DNA of 64,000 nt from Mesorhizobium loti (GCA_014189435.1 CP050293.1:3105001-3169000); one strand, 5' to 3'. Counted from the stretch's first letter, positions 50,339-59,483 are shown. Notes: a model not told the origin generated them from the letters alone. A program made the numbers and translations.

Positions 50339-50530
50339 GCCCGGAAAGCACTCAGGCCACTTCCGCCCGCAGCCATGCCTTCAGGCCGGCGATGTCACCG
50401 TCGCCAACGGCGGCGGCAACGCGCCGGCCGACCGCGCGTTCAGTAGCCGGTCGGCTGGCTCAACGCATTGGGTTGCGGGCGCCAACATACGGTCTGGAAC
50501 CCGGCTGGCAAGCCGCGCTATTGGTCTGGC

Positions 50531-51780
50531 ATGAGCAAATCGACGCCACCCACCTTGGCCTTTGATCCAGCCACTCGCCACCTGCGGCTGGACCCGCACG
50601 ACACAGATTTTTTCAAAACCCTTATGAGGCCTATGCCTTTCTGCACGGGGCATCGAACGCATTCTTCTGGGAAGAATTCGGCTCCTGGTGCTTTGGTGGC
50701 TTTGACGACGTCAACCGGCTGCTGCGCGACCGCCGCTTCGGCCGCCAGAACCCGGCCGGCATTCCCGACAGCCGCGGCATCGGCGAGGATCGCAGCCATC
50801 TCAGGGCCTTCGACGGCATCGAAGCCAATTCGATGCTGGAGCTCGAGCCGCCGGTGCACACGCGGCTCCGAACACTGGTCAATCGTGCCTTCGTATCGCG
50901 TCAGGTCGAAAGGCTGCGGCCGCGTGTCGAGGCGCTGGCCAACGAACTGATCGATCGGTTCGAACCGGGCAAGGAAGTCGACCTGCTGCCGGCCTTCGCG
51001 GCGCCGCTGCCGATCACCATCATTGCCGAAATGCTCGGCGTGCCGGTGGAAATGGGGCCGCAACTGCTCGACTGGTCGCACCAGATGGTCGCCATGTACA
51101 TCCACGGCCGCACCCGCGAAACCGAGGAAACGGCCAACCGCGCCGCGGGCGAGTTCTCCGACTTCCTGCGCTTCCATGTCACCGAGCGGCGCAAGAACCC
51201 CGGCGACGACCTGCTTTCGCTGCTGATCTCGGCGCAGGAGGACGGCCAGAGGCTGTCGGAGGACGAGATGGTGTCCTCGGCGATCCTGCTGCTCAATGCC
51301 GGTCATGAAGCGACAGTGCACCAGACCGGCAATGCCGTGCGCTCGATCCTGGCGCAAGGCGGCGATGTCGGCCGCTTCTTCGGCTCACCCGAAGCGACCG
51401 CGGCAACGGTCGAGGAATGCCTGCGCTTCGACGCGCCGCTGCATATGTTCACGCGCTACGCCTATCAGGAGATCGAAGTGGCGCCCGGCATCGTCGTGCA
51501 GCCGGGGGAAACGATCGGGCTGCTGCTCGGCATGGCCAATCATGACCCGCGCGCCTTCGCCGACCCCCTCGCCTTCCGGCCCGGCCGTGCGGACCAGAAG
51601 AACGTGTCCTTCGGCGCCGGCATCCATTTCTGCATCGGTGCACCGCTCGCCCGGCTCGAATTGCAGGTGTCGCTGAAAACGCTGTTCGAACGGCACCCAA
51701 GGCTGCATCTTGCCGAAAGGCCGAGCTTCCGCGACACTTATCACTTCCATGGGCTGGAAACGCTCGCCGTCGGCTTCTGA
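50531..51780 (+). pseudogene. cytochrome P450, frameshifted near the N-terminus
   Basis: The full-length protein would be about 416 residues. The frame from the ATG at 50531 codes LAFDPATRHLRLDPHDTDFF, then runs out of phase at a run of six T (50608-50613). In the next frame the sequence continues QNPYEAYAFLHGASNAFF without a stop into the main body, which has the I-helix LLNAGHEATVHQ, ExxR motif EECLR, and the heme Cys in FGAGIHFCIGAPLARLE. One extra T restores the protein. As given, translation could only start inside, around 50833, which would lose about 100 residues. The P450 substrate is unknown. Confidence 0.85.
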
Positions 51781-51804
51781 CGATCGCGGGCCTGGGGCTG
51801 CGAG

Positions 51805-52872
51805 ATGAGACTGTTTTCGATACGGGCGATAGTGTTCGCCCTGGCGCTGGCGTGCGCATTCCCTGAGATCGCGGCCGCGCAGCAGCAGCCGGAAAACATC
51901 CCGTGGGAAAACAGCACGGCCATCGCCCAGAAAATGGCGACGGTCCTGCTGGAGCGGCAGACCGGGTCGAAAGGCCTACCGCTGACATCGTTTGCCATCG
52001 AGGTCGATCTCAACCTTGACGGTTTTCCGGAGATTTTCGCCTATCGCTATGCGCCCGGCTGTGATGGCGTCAACTGCGGCAACTTCCTGTTTGTCCTGGA
52101 AGGCGACAGCTATCAGGAGGTTCTCGGCGACATTCCGGGTGCTAGGCTGGTGCCGCAGGACAAGATCGGGCTCAGCGCCTTCAAGCGGAACGGTTTTCTC
52201 GACATCCAGTCCGACCAGATGACGATCGGTTGGGACGGCAAGCGCTATCTAGACGCCTCCAGCTTTCCAGCTTCGTCGCTCGACGGCGCGGCCTTCCTGG
52301 CCGCTTGCCAGAAAAGCAAATCCAACGAGCAACCGGCGGAAGGCGAAGCGGAACGCGTAAACACCGAATGCCAATGCCAGCTCAACCGGTTTCAGGTAAC
52401 CAGCTTCAGTCAGGCCGATCTCGACATGTACACCGCGTCGCTGGCAGAAAACTTCGAATATCCGACGGGTGAGAAGTGGACCGCGTTGCTGGCCGTCCAG
52501 AACAACGCCAAGGATGTCGGCACCGGCTGCGATGTCGCCAGCGGCAAGAGCCAATGGCCGCCAGCCTATTTCAATCATGGCGACCAGCCGCAACAGAGGC
52601 TGAATTTCGTCGACTTTCTCGATGCCTGTCCGGCACAGACCTTTATCCTCTCCAACCACAAAATCGGCTCACCGGATCGTGCGCTCAGCCTGTGCGGCTG
52701 CCTTGCCCGCGAGATGCCGACGCAAGGCATCAGCCAGGAGGGGCTCGATCTCATGGCACAGTATTATCGCGACGAGATCTCCGACGCGGATATCGAGGCA
52801 CAGGATGTCGACATCCTGGCCTTTCACGACAAGGCGTCGGAAGCCTGCCTCAGCCAGTTTCCAGCAAAATAG
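51805..52872 (+). CDS. secreted hypothetical protein
   Basis: A 355-residue protein with a signal peptide (FALALACAFPEIAAAQ). Near residue 65 is EVDLNLDGFPEIFAY, a calcium-loop-like DxNxDGxxE motif of the kind seen in FG-GAP/EF-hand proteins. Several cysteine pairs (CDGVNCG, CQCQL, CGCLA) suggest disulfides. No family recognised. It is followed 12 bases later by the SBP-like gene. Confidence 0.7.
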   Translation: MRLFSIRAIVFALALACAFPEIAAAQQQPENIPWENSTAIAQKMATVLLERQTGSKGLPLTSFAIEVDLNLDGFPEIFAYRYAPGCDGVNCGNFLFVLEGDSYQEVLGDIPGARLVPQDKIGLSAFKRNGFLDIQSDQMTIGWDGKRYLDASSFPASSLDGAAFLAACQKSKSNEQPAEGEAERVNTECQCQLNRFQVTSFSQADLDMYTASLAENFEYPTGEKWTALLAVQNNAKDVGTGCDVASGKSQWPPAYFNHGDQPQQRLNFVDFLDACPAQTFILSNHKIGSPDRALSLCGCLAREMPTQGISQEGLDLMAQYYRDEISDADIEAQDVDILAFHDKASEACLSQFPAK

Positions 52873-52884
52873 GACGGCGATGCT

Positions 52885-53610
52885 TTGCCTGACATGACCG
52901 AGTTGAAATTCGCCTTCCTGGAGGAGCCGCCATTCTGCTTCATCGGCACATCGGGCGAGGTTTCCGGCTGCGACGTCGAGCTTGCGCGCCGCCTCGGCGC
53001 CATGCTCGGATTGGCGAGTTTCGAGCCAATCGAAACCGAATTCGCTGAACTGCTGCCAGGCTTGGTCGAGGGCCGCTGGACCATGACGACCGGCCTGTTC
53101 GTCTCAGAAGAGCGCAGGCAGCTTGTCGACTTCACACGGCCGATCTGGGCATTGCAGGACGGGTTGCTGGTCGCGAAAGACAATCCGCGCGGCTTTCGCG
53201 GCTACCAATCCATCGCCGAGGACCGGAGGGCGTTGATCGGCGTCATAACCGATCAGGTTCAGCATCTAACGGCGTTGCACAACGGAATCGCGCCTGAGCA
53301 GGTCAGGATGTTTGCTACCCAGGCGGATGCGGCACAGGCTGTCGCCGACGGCACGGTGCACGCCTATGCCAGCGTCGCGATGGCGCATCGAGGCTATCTG
53401 GCGCAGCGGCCCGATATCCCGCTTGGGCTTGTCGAGGTTCCCCGGGTTGAAAAGCAGCCGTCGGCCGGCGCCTTCGCGATCGCCAAGGGCAACAGCGCCC
53501 TGCTCCGGCGTATCGATTCCTGCCTTGAAGCGTTGCTGGGCAGCGACTGGCACCGGCCGATGATGGCGCGATACGGATTTTCGGACAGCGATATCGATCG
53601 CGTCGTCTGA
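52885..53610 (+). CDS. family 3 solute-binding protein without signal peptide
   Basis: A 241-residue SBP_bac_3 domain (FAFLEEPPFCFIGTSGEVSGCDVELARRLG-type opening, cited in parts: EPPFCFIGTSGEVSG and CDVELARRLGAML). It has no export signal, so unlike usual transport proteins it would remain in the cytoplasm. The TTG at 52885 is placed with AGGACGG at the right distance; an ATG at 52894 also exists. It may act as a sensor or enzyme-like relative rather than a transporter component. Confidence 0.75.
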   Translation: MPDMTELKFAFLEEPPFCFIGTSGEVSGCDVELARRLGAMLGLASFEPIETEFAELLPGLVEGRWTMTTGLFVSEERRQLVDFTRPIWALQDGLLVAKDNPRGFRGYQSIAEDRRALIGVITDQVQHLTALHNGIAPEQVRMFATQADAAQAVADGTVHAYASVAMAHRGYLAQRPDIPLGLVEVPRVEKQPSAGAFAIAKGNSALLRRIDSCLEALLGSDWHRPMMARYGFSDSDIDRVV

Positions 53611-53615
53611 TCCGT

Positions 53616-53963
53616 TCAGAGCTTGATCACATATTCCTTGCGAGTCGTTTCAAGCACTTCCCAGCTTCCCTTGAAGCCGGGCCTCAGCACAAAGCTGTCG
53701 CCGGCCTTGACGGTGCGCGCCTGCCCACCGTCCTCCGCGATCACCGAAACGCCGGACAGGATGTGGCAGAACTCCCACTCGTCATAGACGATGCGCCATT
53801 TGCCGGGTGTCGATTCCCAGATGCCGGCATAGAGGCCGCCGTCGCGCTCCTCGACATTCCAGGTGTGGAATTTCGGATCGCCCGAGATCAGCCGATCCGG
53901 CGCCGGCGCGCCAGATTCAGGCTCGACGCCGTCAGTCGCTATTGTCAGGTAGTGCGCGGACAA
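53616..53963 (-). CDS. cupin-domain protein (Cupin_3/DUF861)
   Basis: A 115-residue small beta barrel with the pattern GKWRIVYDEWEFCHILSG and GDSFVLRPGFKGSWEVLET, standard for DUF861 cupins. The start is an unusual TTG at 53963 with GGAGG placed before it, since the upstream ATG lies out of frame. Role unknown; it ends close to the convergent SBP-like gene. Confidence 0.8.
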   Translation of the reverse strand: MSAHYLTIATDGVEPESGAPAPDRLISGDPKFHTWNVEERDGGLYAGIWESTPGKWRIVYDEWEFCHILSGVSVIAEDGGQARTVKAGDSFVLRPGFKGSWEVLETTRKEYVIKL

Positions 53964-53981
53964 GGCTTGCCTCCATGAAAA

Positions 53982-54002
53982 GAGCCGGCTTCGCGCCGGC
54001 TC
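53982..54002 (-). terminator. metY terminator
   Basis: GAGCCGGC, loop, GCCGGCTC; on the minus strand the stem is followed by TTTTC. About 65 bases past the metY stop codon. Confidence 0.75.
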
Positions 54003-54062
54003 ACCCCCACCCCGGCGCTGTGCGCCGACCCTCCCCACTTGGGATCCCTTGGGGGAGGGTAA
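54003..54062. repeat. GC-rich intergenic repeat, short copy
   Basis: CACCCCGGCGCTGTGCGCCG and CCCTCCCC ... GGGGAGGG make a shorter version of the 60.7/62.8 kb repeat family. Confidence 0.6.
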
Positions 54063-54067
54063 AAAGA

Positions 54068-55348
54068 TCAGACTTTGGCGAGTGCCTGTTCGAGGTCGGC
54101 GACGATGTCGTTGACATCCTCGATGCCGATCGACAGCCGCACCGTGTCCGGTCCCGCGCCGGCCTTGACCTTCTGCTCGTCGGAAAGCTGGCGGTGCGTG
54201 GTCGAGGCCGGGTGGATGACCAGCGACTTGGTGTCGCCGACATTGGCGAGGTGCGAGAACAGTTCGAGCGCCTCGACGAATTTCACGCCGGCGTCATAGC
54301 CGCCCTTGAGAGCGAAGGTGAACACGGCGCCGGCGCCAAGTGGTGAGTACTTCTTCTGCAGCGCATTGTTCTTGTCGCTGGGCAGGCCCGGGTAATTCAC
54401 CGACGCGACCTTGGGATGATTGGACAGCCAGGCGGCAACCGTGACCGCGTTGTCGCAGTGGCGCTGCATGCGCAGCGGCAAGGTTTCCAGGCCGGTCAGG
54501 ATGAGGAAGGCGTTGAACGGCGAGATCGCCGGGCCGAGATCGCGCAGGCCGAGCACGCGCGCGGCAATGGCGAAAGCGAAATTGCCGAAGGTTTCGTGCA
54601 GGACGAGGCCGCCATATTCGGGGCGCGGTTCCGACAGCATCGGATACTTGCCCGATTTCGACCAGTCGAAGGTGCCGCCATCGACGATGGCGCCGCCGAT
54701 CGAATTGCCATGGCCGCCAATGAACTTGGTCAGCGAATGCACGACGATGTCGGCGCCATGCTCGATCGGCCGGATCAGGTAGGGCGAGGCCAGCGTGTTG
54801 TCGACGATCAGCGGCAGGCCATGCCTGCGCGCGATGTCGCCGATCTTCTCGATGTCGACGAAGGTCCCGCCCGGATTGGCGAGGCTCTCGATGAAGATCG
54901 CCTTGGTCCTGTCGTCGATTTGGCTTTCGAAAGTCGAGATGTCATTGGTGTCGGCCCAGCGCACCTCCCAGCCATAATTCTTGAAGGCGTGGCCGAACTG
55001 GTTGATCGAACCGCCATAGAGCTTGTTGGCGGCGACGAAATTGTCACCCGGCTGCATCAGATTGTGGAACACGATCACCTGCGCGGCATGGCCGGATGCG
55101 ACCGCAAGGGCAGCCGTGCCGCCTTCAAGGGCCGCCATGCGCTCTTCCAGCACCGCCTGCGTCGGGTTCATGATGCGGGTGTAGATGTTGCCGAAGGCCT
55201 TCAGCCCGAACAGCGAGGCGGCATGGTCGGCATCGTCAAAGACGAAGGAGGTCGTCTGGTAGATCGGCGTGGCGCGTGCGCCGGTCGCCGGATCTGGTTT
55301 GGCGCCGGCATGGACGGCGAGCGTATTGAAACCTGGCGTGCGGGTCAC
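54068..55348 (-). CDS. metY: O-acetylhomoserine sulfhydrylase MetY
   Basis: A 426-residue PLP enzyme that makes homocysteine from O-acetylhomoserine and sulfide. The N-terminal FNTLAVHAGAKPDPATGAR, the PLP lysine in SLTKFIGGHGNSIGG, and the extra loop typical of MetY (GAGAVFTFALKGGYDAG) support it over MetB or MetZ. The GTG at 55348 follows GGGAGG; the extension to 55417 is rejected. It may also act on O-succinylhomoserine, which sequence alone does not exclude. Confidence 0.93.
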   Translation of the reverse strand: MTRTPGFNTLAVHAGAKPDPATGARATPIYQTTSFVFDDADHAASLFGLKAFGNIYTRIMNPTQAVLEERMAALEGGTAALAVASGHAAQVIVFHNLMQPGDNFVAANKLYGGSINQFGHAFKNYGWEVRWADTNDISTFESQIDDRTKAIFIESLANPGGTFVDIEKIGDIARRHGLPLIVDNTLASPYLIRPIEHGADIVVHSLTKFIGGHGNSIGGAIVDGGTFDWSKSGKYPMLSEPRPEYGGLVLHETFGNFAFAIAARVLGLRDLGPAISPFNAFLILTGLETLPLRMQRHCDNAVTVAAWLSNHPKVASVNYPGLPSDKNNALQKKYSPLGAGAVFTFALKGGYDAGVKFVEALELFSHLANVGDTKSLVIHPASTTHRQLSDEQKVKAGAGPDTVRLSIGIEDVNDIVADLEQALAKV

Positions 55349-55380
55349 TGAAAACCTCCCTGAAAAACCTTCTGAAATTC

Positions 55381-55470
55381 GCCGGGCATTCTTGGCGAAG
55401 CCCGGCCTCGAATGCAAAGAAGAAAATACCCTTCCGTGCAGGACCTTTTATGAAGCGGCAGGAAAATACC
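55381..55470 (-). promoter_or_regulatory. metY leader: hairpin and two GGTATTTTC boxes
   Basis: The leader has a 7-base stem GCCGGGC/GCCCGGC (55381-55406) and two copies of GGTATTTTC (minus strand) 40 bases apart. No SAM-II riboswitch could be confirmed. A regulator site is possible. Confidence 0.3.
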
Positions 55471-55507
55471 GCGTTTGCCGGAATAATTTTGCGCTTTCGC
55501 CCCTCGC

Positions 55508-56029
55508 CTATTTCTGGCGAACGCCGAAACTCTGGAATCCGGCGCGCATCAGCGGCTTCTTCGACGACAGCACGCCGGAGTTGACGCCGGTCCAGCCGAT
55601 CTCGCCGGACAGCTTGCCATATTCAATCTTGGGGCAGCGGTTCATCACCACCTTGATGCCGGCGGCCTCGGCGCGCGCGGCTGCCTCGTCATGGCGCACG
55701 CCGAGCTGCATCCAGATGACTTTCGGCAAGGGATCGAGCCGCAACGCCTCGTCGACGATGCCAGGCACAGCCGCTGGCGCGCGAAAAATATCAACCATGT
55801 CGATCGGCTCTGGAATATCGGCGAGCCTGGAATAGGTCATCCGGCCGAGGATTTCCTTGCCGGCCTGGCCAGGGTTGATCGGGAATACCGAAAATCCCTT
55901 GGCCAGCAGATATTTCAGCACGAAATAGCTCGGTCGCACATCGTTGGCGGATGCGCCGACCATCGCGACGGTCTTCACCGAATTGAGGATGCCGGCGATG
56001 TAAGTGTTGTCGTAGCTATCGTGGTTCAT
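55508..56029 (-). CDS. CoA-binding domain protein (YccU-like)
   Basis: A 173-residue single Rossmann domain of the CoA_binding_2 family: KTVAMVGASANDVRPSYFVL at the start, GFSVFPINPG, and the VVMNRCPKIEY end. It binds CoA but its role is unknown. AGGAAGCCGC precedes the ATG at 56029, and it overlaps the end of the GNAT gene by 14 bases. Confidence 0.9.
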   Translation of the reverse strand: MNHDSYDNTYIAGILNSVKTVAMVGASANDVRPSYFVLKYLLAKGFSVFPINPGQAGKEILGRMTYSRLADIPEPIDMVDIFRAPAAVPGIVDEALRLDPLPKVIWMQLGVRHDEAAARAEAAGIKVVMNRCPKIEYGKLSGEIGWTGVNSGVLSSKKPLMRAGFQSFGVRQK

Positions 56030-56780
56030 GCGGCTTCCTGCGGTAGTGGTATCGGTAAAGTTCACGGCTGAACCCAAGTGAGGCGTAGAGGGCGCGAGCC
56101 GGCGTGTTGTCGGCCACCACCTGCAAGCATGCGGCGTGAGCCCCTGCCCGCCGCGCCCAGTCGATGAGGCCGCCGACGGTCTTGCGGCCCAGGCCTTGCT
56201 GCCTGAAACGGCTATCGGTTTCAACCGATTCCACCACAAGCAGGCCATTGCGCACGACACCATAGGCCAAGGCGGCAATTTCGCTGTCGCGTTCACACGA
56301 CACGAATGCCCGCTCACCGACAATCAGCCCAGTCATCTGCCGAAAGATACGGCGATCGGCGTCGTCAAAGGCGCCCATGCGAAAGCGTGCCGCGAGCCAG
56401 TCCTCGTCCGGCACCTTCGACACGGTGACCTGCTCGTCGCGGACTTCAGCCAGGTCTCCGATCCCTGCATAGAGATGGATCGTTCCGCCTTCCGGCTGGT
56501 AGCCGCGATGGTCGAGTGCTGCTTCGAGCTCGCCAGCGATGTCGGGAACCCGAAACAAGGGCGTCTGGCCGTGGCCGATGTAGAAGGACTCGGCGACGTC
56601 GATGACAGCATCAGGCGCGCCGCGCTTGCCGCGCAGGGGATTGGCCGAATTGGTGCGGCGGATGCGTCCGCCCGATCGCCGCAGAAGCCAGCCATCCACA
56701 ACCGTCTCGGTCGCCGCGGGCCAGCCTTCGCGGCACGCCTGCTCGATGCGCCAGTTGAGATCATCGTCGCCGGCGCTCAC
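56016..56780 (-). CDS. GNAT-family N-acetyltransferase
   Basis: A 254-residue protein whose C-terminal half is a GNAT domain: SVETDSRFRQQGLGRKTVGGL with the acetyl-CoA P-loop RQQGLGRK, then VADNTPARALYASLGF. The N-terminal half has no clear match. It starts with a GTG overlapping the ATPase stop (GTGA) and ends by overlapping the CoA-binding gene, so these genes are tightly coupled. Substrate unknown. Confidence 0.9.
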   Translation of the reverse strand: MSAGDDDLNWRIEQACREGWPAATETVVDGWLLRRSGGRIRRTNSANPLRGKRGAPDAVIDVAESFYIGHGQTPLFRVPDIAGELEAALDHRGYQPEGGTIHLYAGIGDLAEVRDEQVTVSKVPDEDWLAARFRMGAFDDADRRIFRQMTGLIVGERAFVSCERDSEIAALAYGVVRNGLLVVESVETDSRFRQQGLGRKTVGGLIDWARRAGAHAACLQVVADNTPARALYASLGFSRELYRYHYRRKPHEPR

Positions 56781-57559
56781 GCGTCATCCTCCCTCAGCGC
56801 TTCCTCCATAAAGGCCTGCGGATCGGTGCAGAAGTCGCGCATCATGCGAAAATGATCGGTATCGCTGAAATCAGTCGGGTCCAGCCCGAAGCGGCTGATG
56901 CGGAACAGCCGCGCTCCGGGACAAGCCATCAGCAGCGGCGAATGCGTCGCCATGATCACTTGCGCGGTGCCCGACTGGTCCATGCGCCGCAGCATCTTGA
57001 GCAGTTCGATCTGGCGTGACGGCGACAGCGCGCTCTCAGGCTCGTCAAGGATGTAGATGCCCTGCCTGCGGCAGCGCTCTTCGAAAAAGCGGATAAATCC
57101 CTCGCCATGCGACCAGGACAGGAAATCCGGCGGCGGTGGCCTGAAAGGGTCTTCCAGCGCCGCCTGATCGAGATAGCGAGCCACGGAATAAAAGGATTCA
57201 GCGCGAAAGAACCAGCCGGCGGTGACTTTCGGCAGCCAGTGGCCACGGAACGTGTTTGCCAATGCGGCACCGCTCTTGTCGATGGCGCTGGAATGGTCGA
57301 CCGGCCGGTAGCCTTTGCCGCCGCCGGCTTCGTCATAGCCGGCCAGTGCGCCGATCGCCTCGAGCAGTGTCGATTTGCCGGTGCCGTTCTCGCCGACGAT
57401 GATGGTGATCGGCGTGGTGAACTCGAGTTCGAACTCGTGACCGCGAAACAGCGGCAGGTTCCAGGGATATTTTTCCCAATCCTCGACCCGCGCCGGATCA
57501 AGCAGGATGCGCTTGAGATAGGGGGCCTTGAGCCGCGTCAGCTGCTTGCGATAGGCCAT
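56777..57559 (-). CDS. AAA-family ATPase (RecF/OLD-like AAA_21)
   Basis: A 260-residue SMC-like ATPase without coiled-coil arms. Walker A is GENGTGKST, the ABC-like signature SHGEGFIRF, Walker B GIYILDEPESALS and the following ATHSPLLMA. Stand-alone ATPases of this type occur widely and also in defence systems, but this one is embedded in a core-like cluster. It overlaps the VOC gene stop by one base and is next to the GNAT gene. Confidence 0.9.
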   Translation of the reverse strand: MAYRKQLTRLKAPYLKRILLDPARVEDWEKYPWNLPLFRGHEFELEFTTPITIIVGENGTGKSTLLEAIGALAGYDEAGGGKGYRPVDHSSAIDKSGAALANTFRGHWLPKVTAGWFFRAESFYSVARYLDQAALEDPFRPPPPDFLSWSHGEGFIRFFEERCRRQGIYILDEPESALSPSRQIELLKMLRRMDQSGTAQVIMATHSPLLMACPGARLFRISRFGLDPTDFSDTDHFRMMRDFCTDPQAFMEEALREDDA

Positions 57560-57981
57560 CAGCCAGGCAGCGAAATCGTACCGTCTTTCGCGATCGGAAA
57601 GGCCGGATTGTGCGCCACTTCCCAGACATGTCCGTCCGCATCGGCGAAATAACCGTACCAGCCGCCCCAGAAGGCACGGCCGGCCGGCTTGACGATGCGG
57701 CCGCCGGCCTTTTCCGCCATGGCGAGCACCTCATCGACCTCGGCGTCGGAGCGGGTGTTGTAGGCGAGGTAGACAGCGGACGGCGCCCCAGCGAAAGCAA
57801 TGCCGGAATCCTCTTCAGCACTGGCGCGCGGGAACAAGCCAAGAATGACGCCGCCCATCTGGAAGAAGGCGACACCATCGGTAATGCCGGCATGGCGCTT
57901 GAGCCCCATTGCCTCATAGAATCGCACCGCGCGGTCGAGATCGTCGGTCGCGATCGTTATGATGGAGATGCGCGGCTCCAC
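57559..57981 (-). CDS. VOC-superfamily (glyoxalase-like) protein
   Basis: A 140-residue VOC protein: ISIITIATDDLDRAVRFYEA at the start, then FFQMGGVILGLFPR, and the C-terminal PAGRAFWGGWYGYFADADGH repeat unit. Metal ligands appear at His in KRHAG and Glu in VWEVAHNP. The GTG at 57981 is preferred over the ATG at 57999, which would overlap the enoyl-CoA hydratase end. Function unknown. Confidence 0.85.
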   Translation of the reverse strand: MEPRISIITIATDDLDRAVRFYEAMGLKRHAGITDGVAFFQMGGVILGLFPRASAEEDSGIAFAGAPSAVYLAYNTRSDAEVDEVLAMAEKAGGRIVKPAGRAFWGGWYGYFADADGHVWEVAHNPAFPIAKDGTISLPG

Positions 57982-57983
57982 GA

Positions 57984-58805
57984 TTACTCGTCCGTCCATT
58001 CAGGCTTGCGCTTGTTGATGAACGCGCCAATGCCTTCCTCGGCGTCGCGCGCGAGCATGTTTTCGACCATGATGCGGCCGGTATAGGCATAGGCGTCGGC
58101 CAGCCCCATCTCGGCCTGCGCGTAAAAAGCTTCCTTGCCGGTCTTGATCACCAAAGATGATTTGGAAGCAATGGTTTGCGCGTATTTGGTGACGATCTGA
58201 TTCAGGTATTCGCGCGGCACCACACGGTTGACCAGGCCGAACTCCTTGGCGGTCGCCGCATCGATGGTCTCGCCGGTCAGCAGCATCTCCATCGCGTGCT
58301 TGCGCGATACGTTGCGCGACAGCGCCACCATCGGCGTCGAGCAGAACAGGCCGATATTGACGCCCGGCGTGCAGAAGGTCGCCTCATGCGAGGCGATCGC
58401 CAAATCGCAACTGGCGACCAGTTGCAGGCCGGCGGCGGTGGCCAGGCCGTCGACTTCGGCGATCACCGGCAAAGGATGCCGCACGATCGCCTGCATCAGT
58501 GTGGCACAAGCCGCAAACGTCTCTGCGAAGAAGGCCTTGCCATGATCGGCGTCAGTGCGGCGCGCGGTCATTTCCTTGAGATCATGGCCGGCGCAAAACA
58601 CCTTGCCAGCCGCCGACAAAACGATGACGCGAACGGCCTTGTCGGCCCTGGCACGCTCGAGTTCCGCCGTCAGCGCCGCCATCACCGCCAGCGACAGGGC
58701 GTTGGCGGGCGGATTGGCGAGCGTGAGGCGCAGCACGCCCTTGTCCAGTTGTGCGACAACCGGACCCTCAACGGCAGCAGGCTTGATGGCAAGGATTTCG
58801 GCCAT
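57984..58805 (-). CDS. enoyl-CoA hydratase/isomerase
   Basis: A 273-residue crotonase-fold protein. The oxyanion-hole segments are KVFCAGHDLKEM and VDGLATAAGLQLVASCDLAIA; the Glu positions usual for hydration are replaced (ATAAGLQL), so the reaction could differ from hydration. It starts the five-gene minus-strand cluster and the VOC gene follows its stop by a few bases. Confidence 0.9.
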   Translation of the reverse strand: MAEILAIKPAAVEGPVVAQLDKGVLRLTLANPPANALSLAVMAALTAELERARADKAVRVIVLSAAGKVFCAGHDLKEMTARRTDADHGKAFFAETFAACATLMQAIVRHPLPVIAEVDGLATAAGLQLVASCDLAIASHEATFCTPGVNIGLFCSTPMVALSRNVSRKHAMEMLLTGETIDAATAKEFGLVNRVVPREYLNQIVTKYAQTIASKSSLVIKTGKEAFYAQAEMGLADAYAYTGRIMVENMLARDAEEGIGAFINKRKPEWTDE

Positions 58806-58956
58806 GGATAGGTCTCCGCGATTCCGCTCGGGGCTGGCAGACTATCTAATATCGGATCGGGTTTCATCCAACACCCCATCGCTTGCGCCAGGGGACGAAG
58901 GTTGCCAGAAATGCCGCGCTGCGCCCATACAGGTGCGCACAAAACGAGAGACCGAC

Positions 58957-59421
58957 ATGCCCGCCCAAACCAACCTGAAGCCGGTGCTGACCGCGCAACA
59001 AGTCAATGCGCTGATGGAAACCGTTTATCCGCAGCTCAATGAGCAGTTCAAATATTTCGAGGCGATCGACGTGTTCCCTGGCGGCTGCACCGTGCGGCTC
59101 AATGCCGGCGAGCGGCACCTGCGTCCCGGCGGCACCGTATCCGGCCCGTCGCTGTTCACGCTGGCCGATATTGGCGGCTATGTCTGCGTTCTGTCACATG
59201 CCGGGCCGGACGCGCTTTCCGTTACCGTCAACCTCGACATCAATTTCGTGCGCAAGGCCGAGGCCGGACCGATCGACGGCCATTGCCGCATCCTGAAGCT
59301 GGGAAAGAGCCTGATGGTGTTCGACATCGACATCGTTGCCGGCCCGGACGGGCACACGGTGGCGCACGCCACCGGCACCTATTCGATCCCGCCGAAGCGA
59401 AATGGCGATGTGGTAAAATAA
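58957..59421 (+). CDS. PaaI-family thioesterase
   Basis: A 154-residue hotdog-fold protein with the PaaI pattern RHLRPGGTVSGPSLFTLADIGG and the LSVTVNLDINFVRKAEAGP core. It hydrolyses acyl-CoA or aryl-CoA. It is divergent from the enoyl-CoA hydratase, so both may act on CoA thioesters. The ATG at 58957 follows GAGAG. Confidence 0.9.
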   Translation: MPAQTNLKPVLTAQQVNALMETVYPQLNEQFKYFEAIDVFPGGCTVRLNAGERHLRPGGTVSGPSLFTLADIGGYVCVLSHAGPDALSVTVNLDINFVRKAEAGPIDGHCRILKLGKSLMVFDIDIVAGPDGHTVAHATGTYSIPPKRNGDVVK

Positions 59422-59483
59422 TACCTTTTCCATAAGCTATTGTTTTCGCAGCACTTTACCTGCTATCAGCCTTGCCGTGCGCC

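Noticed and set aside
50352..50470. C-terminal gene fragment on the minus strand (ends GLKAWLRAEVA)
   Set aside because: Only about 35 residues are open before a stop codon and no family is recognised; it may be a decayed gene end but cannot be supported.
55420..55500. SAM-II riboswitch upstream of metY
   Set aside because: GCGGTATTTTCC...GCCGC...ATAAAAGG has a superficial likeness, but the conserved pseudoknot bases of SAM-II could not be placed.
56777..57559. Stand-alone defence (OLD-like) system
   Set aside because: The ATPase has no nuclease partner and sits among metabolic genes; no defence neighbour is visible.
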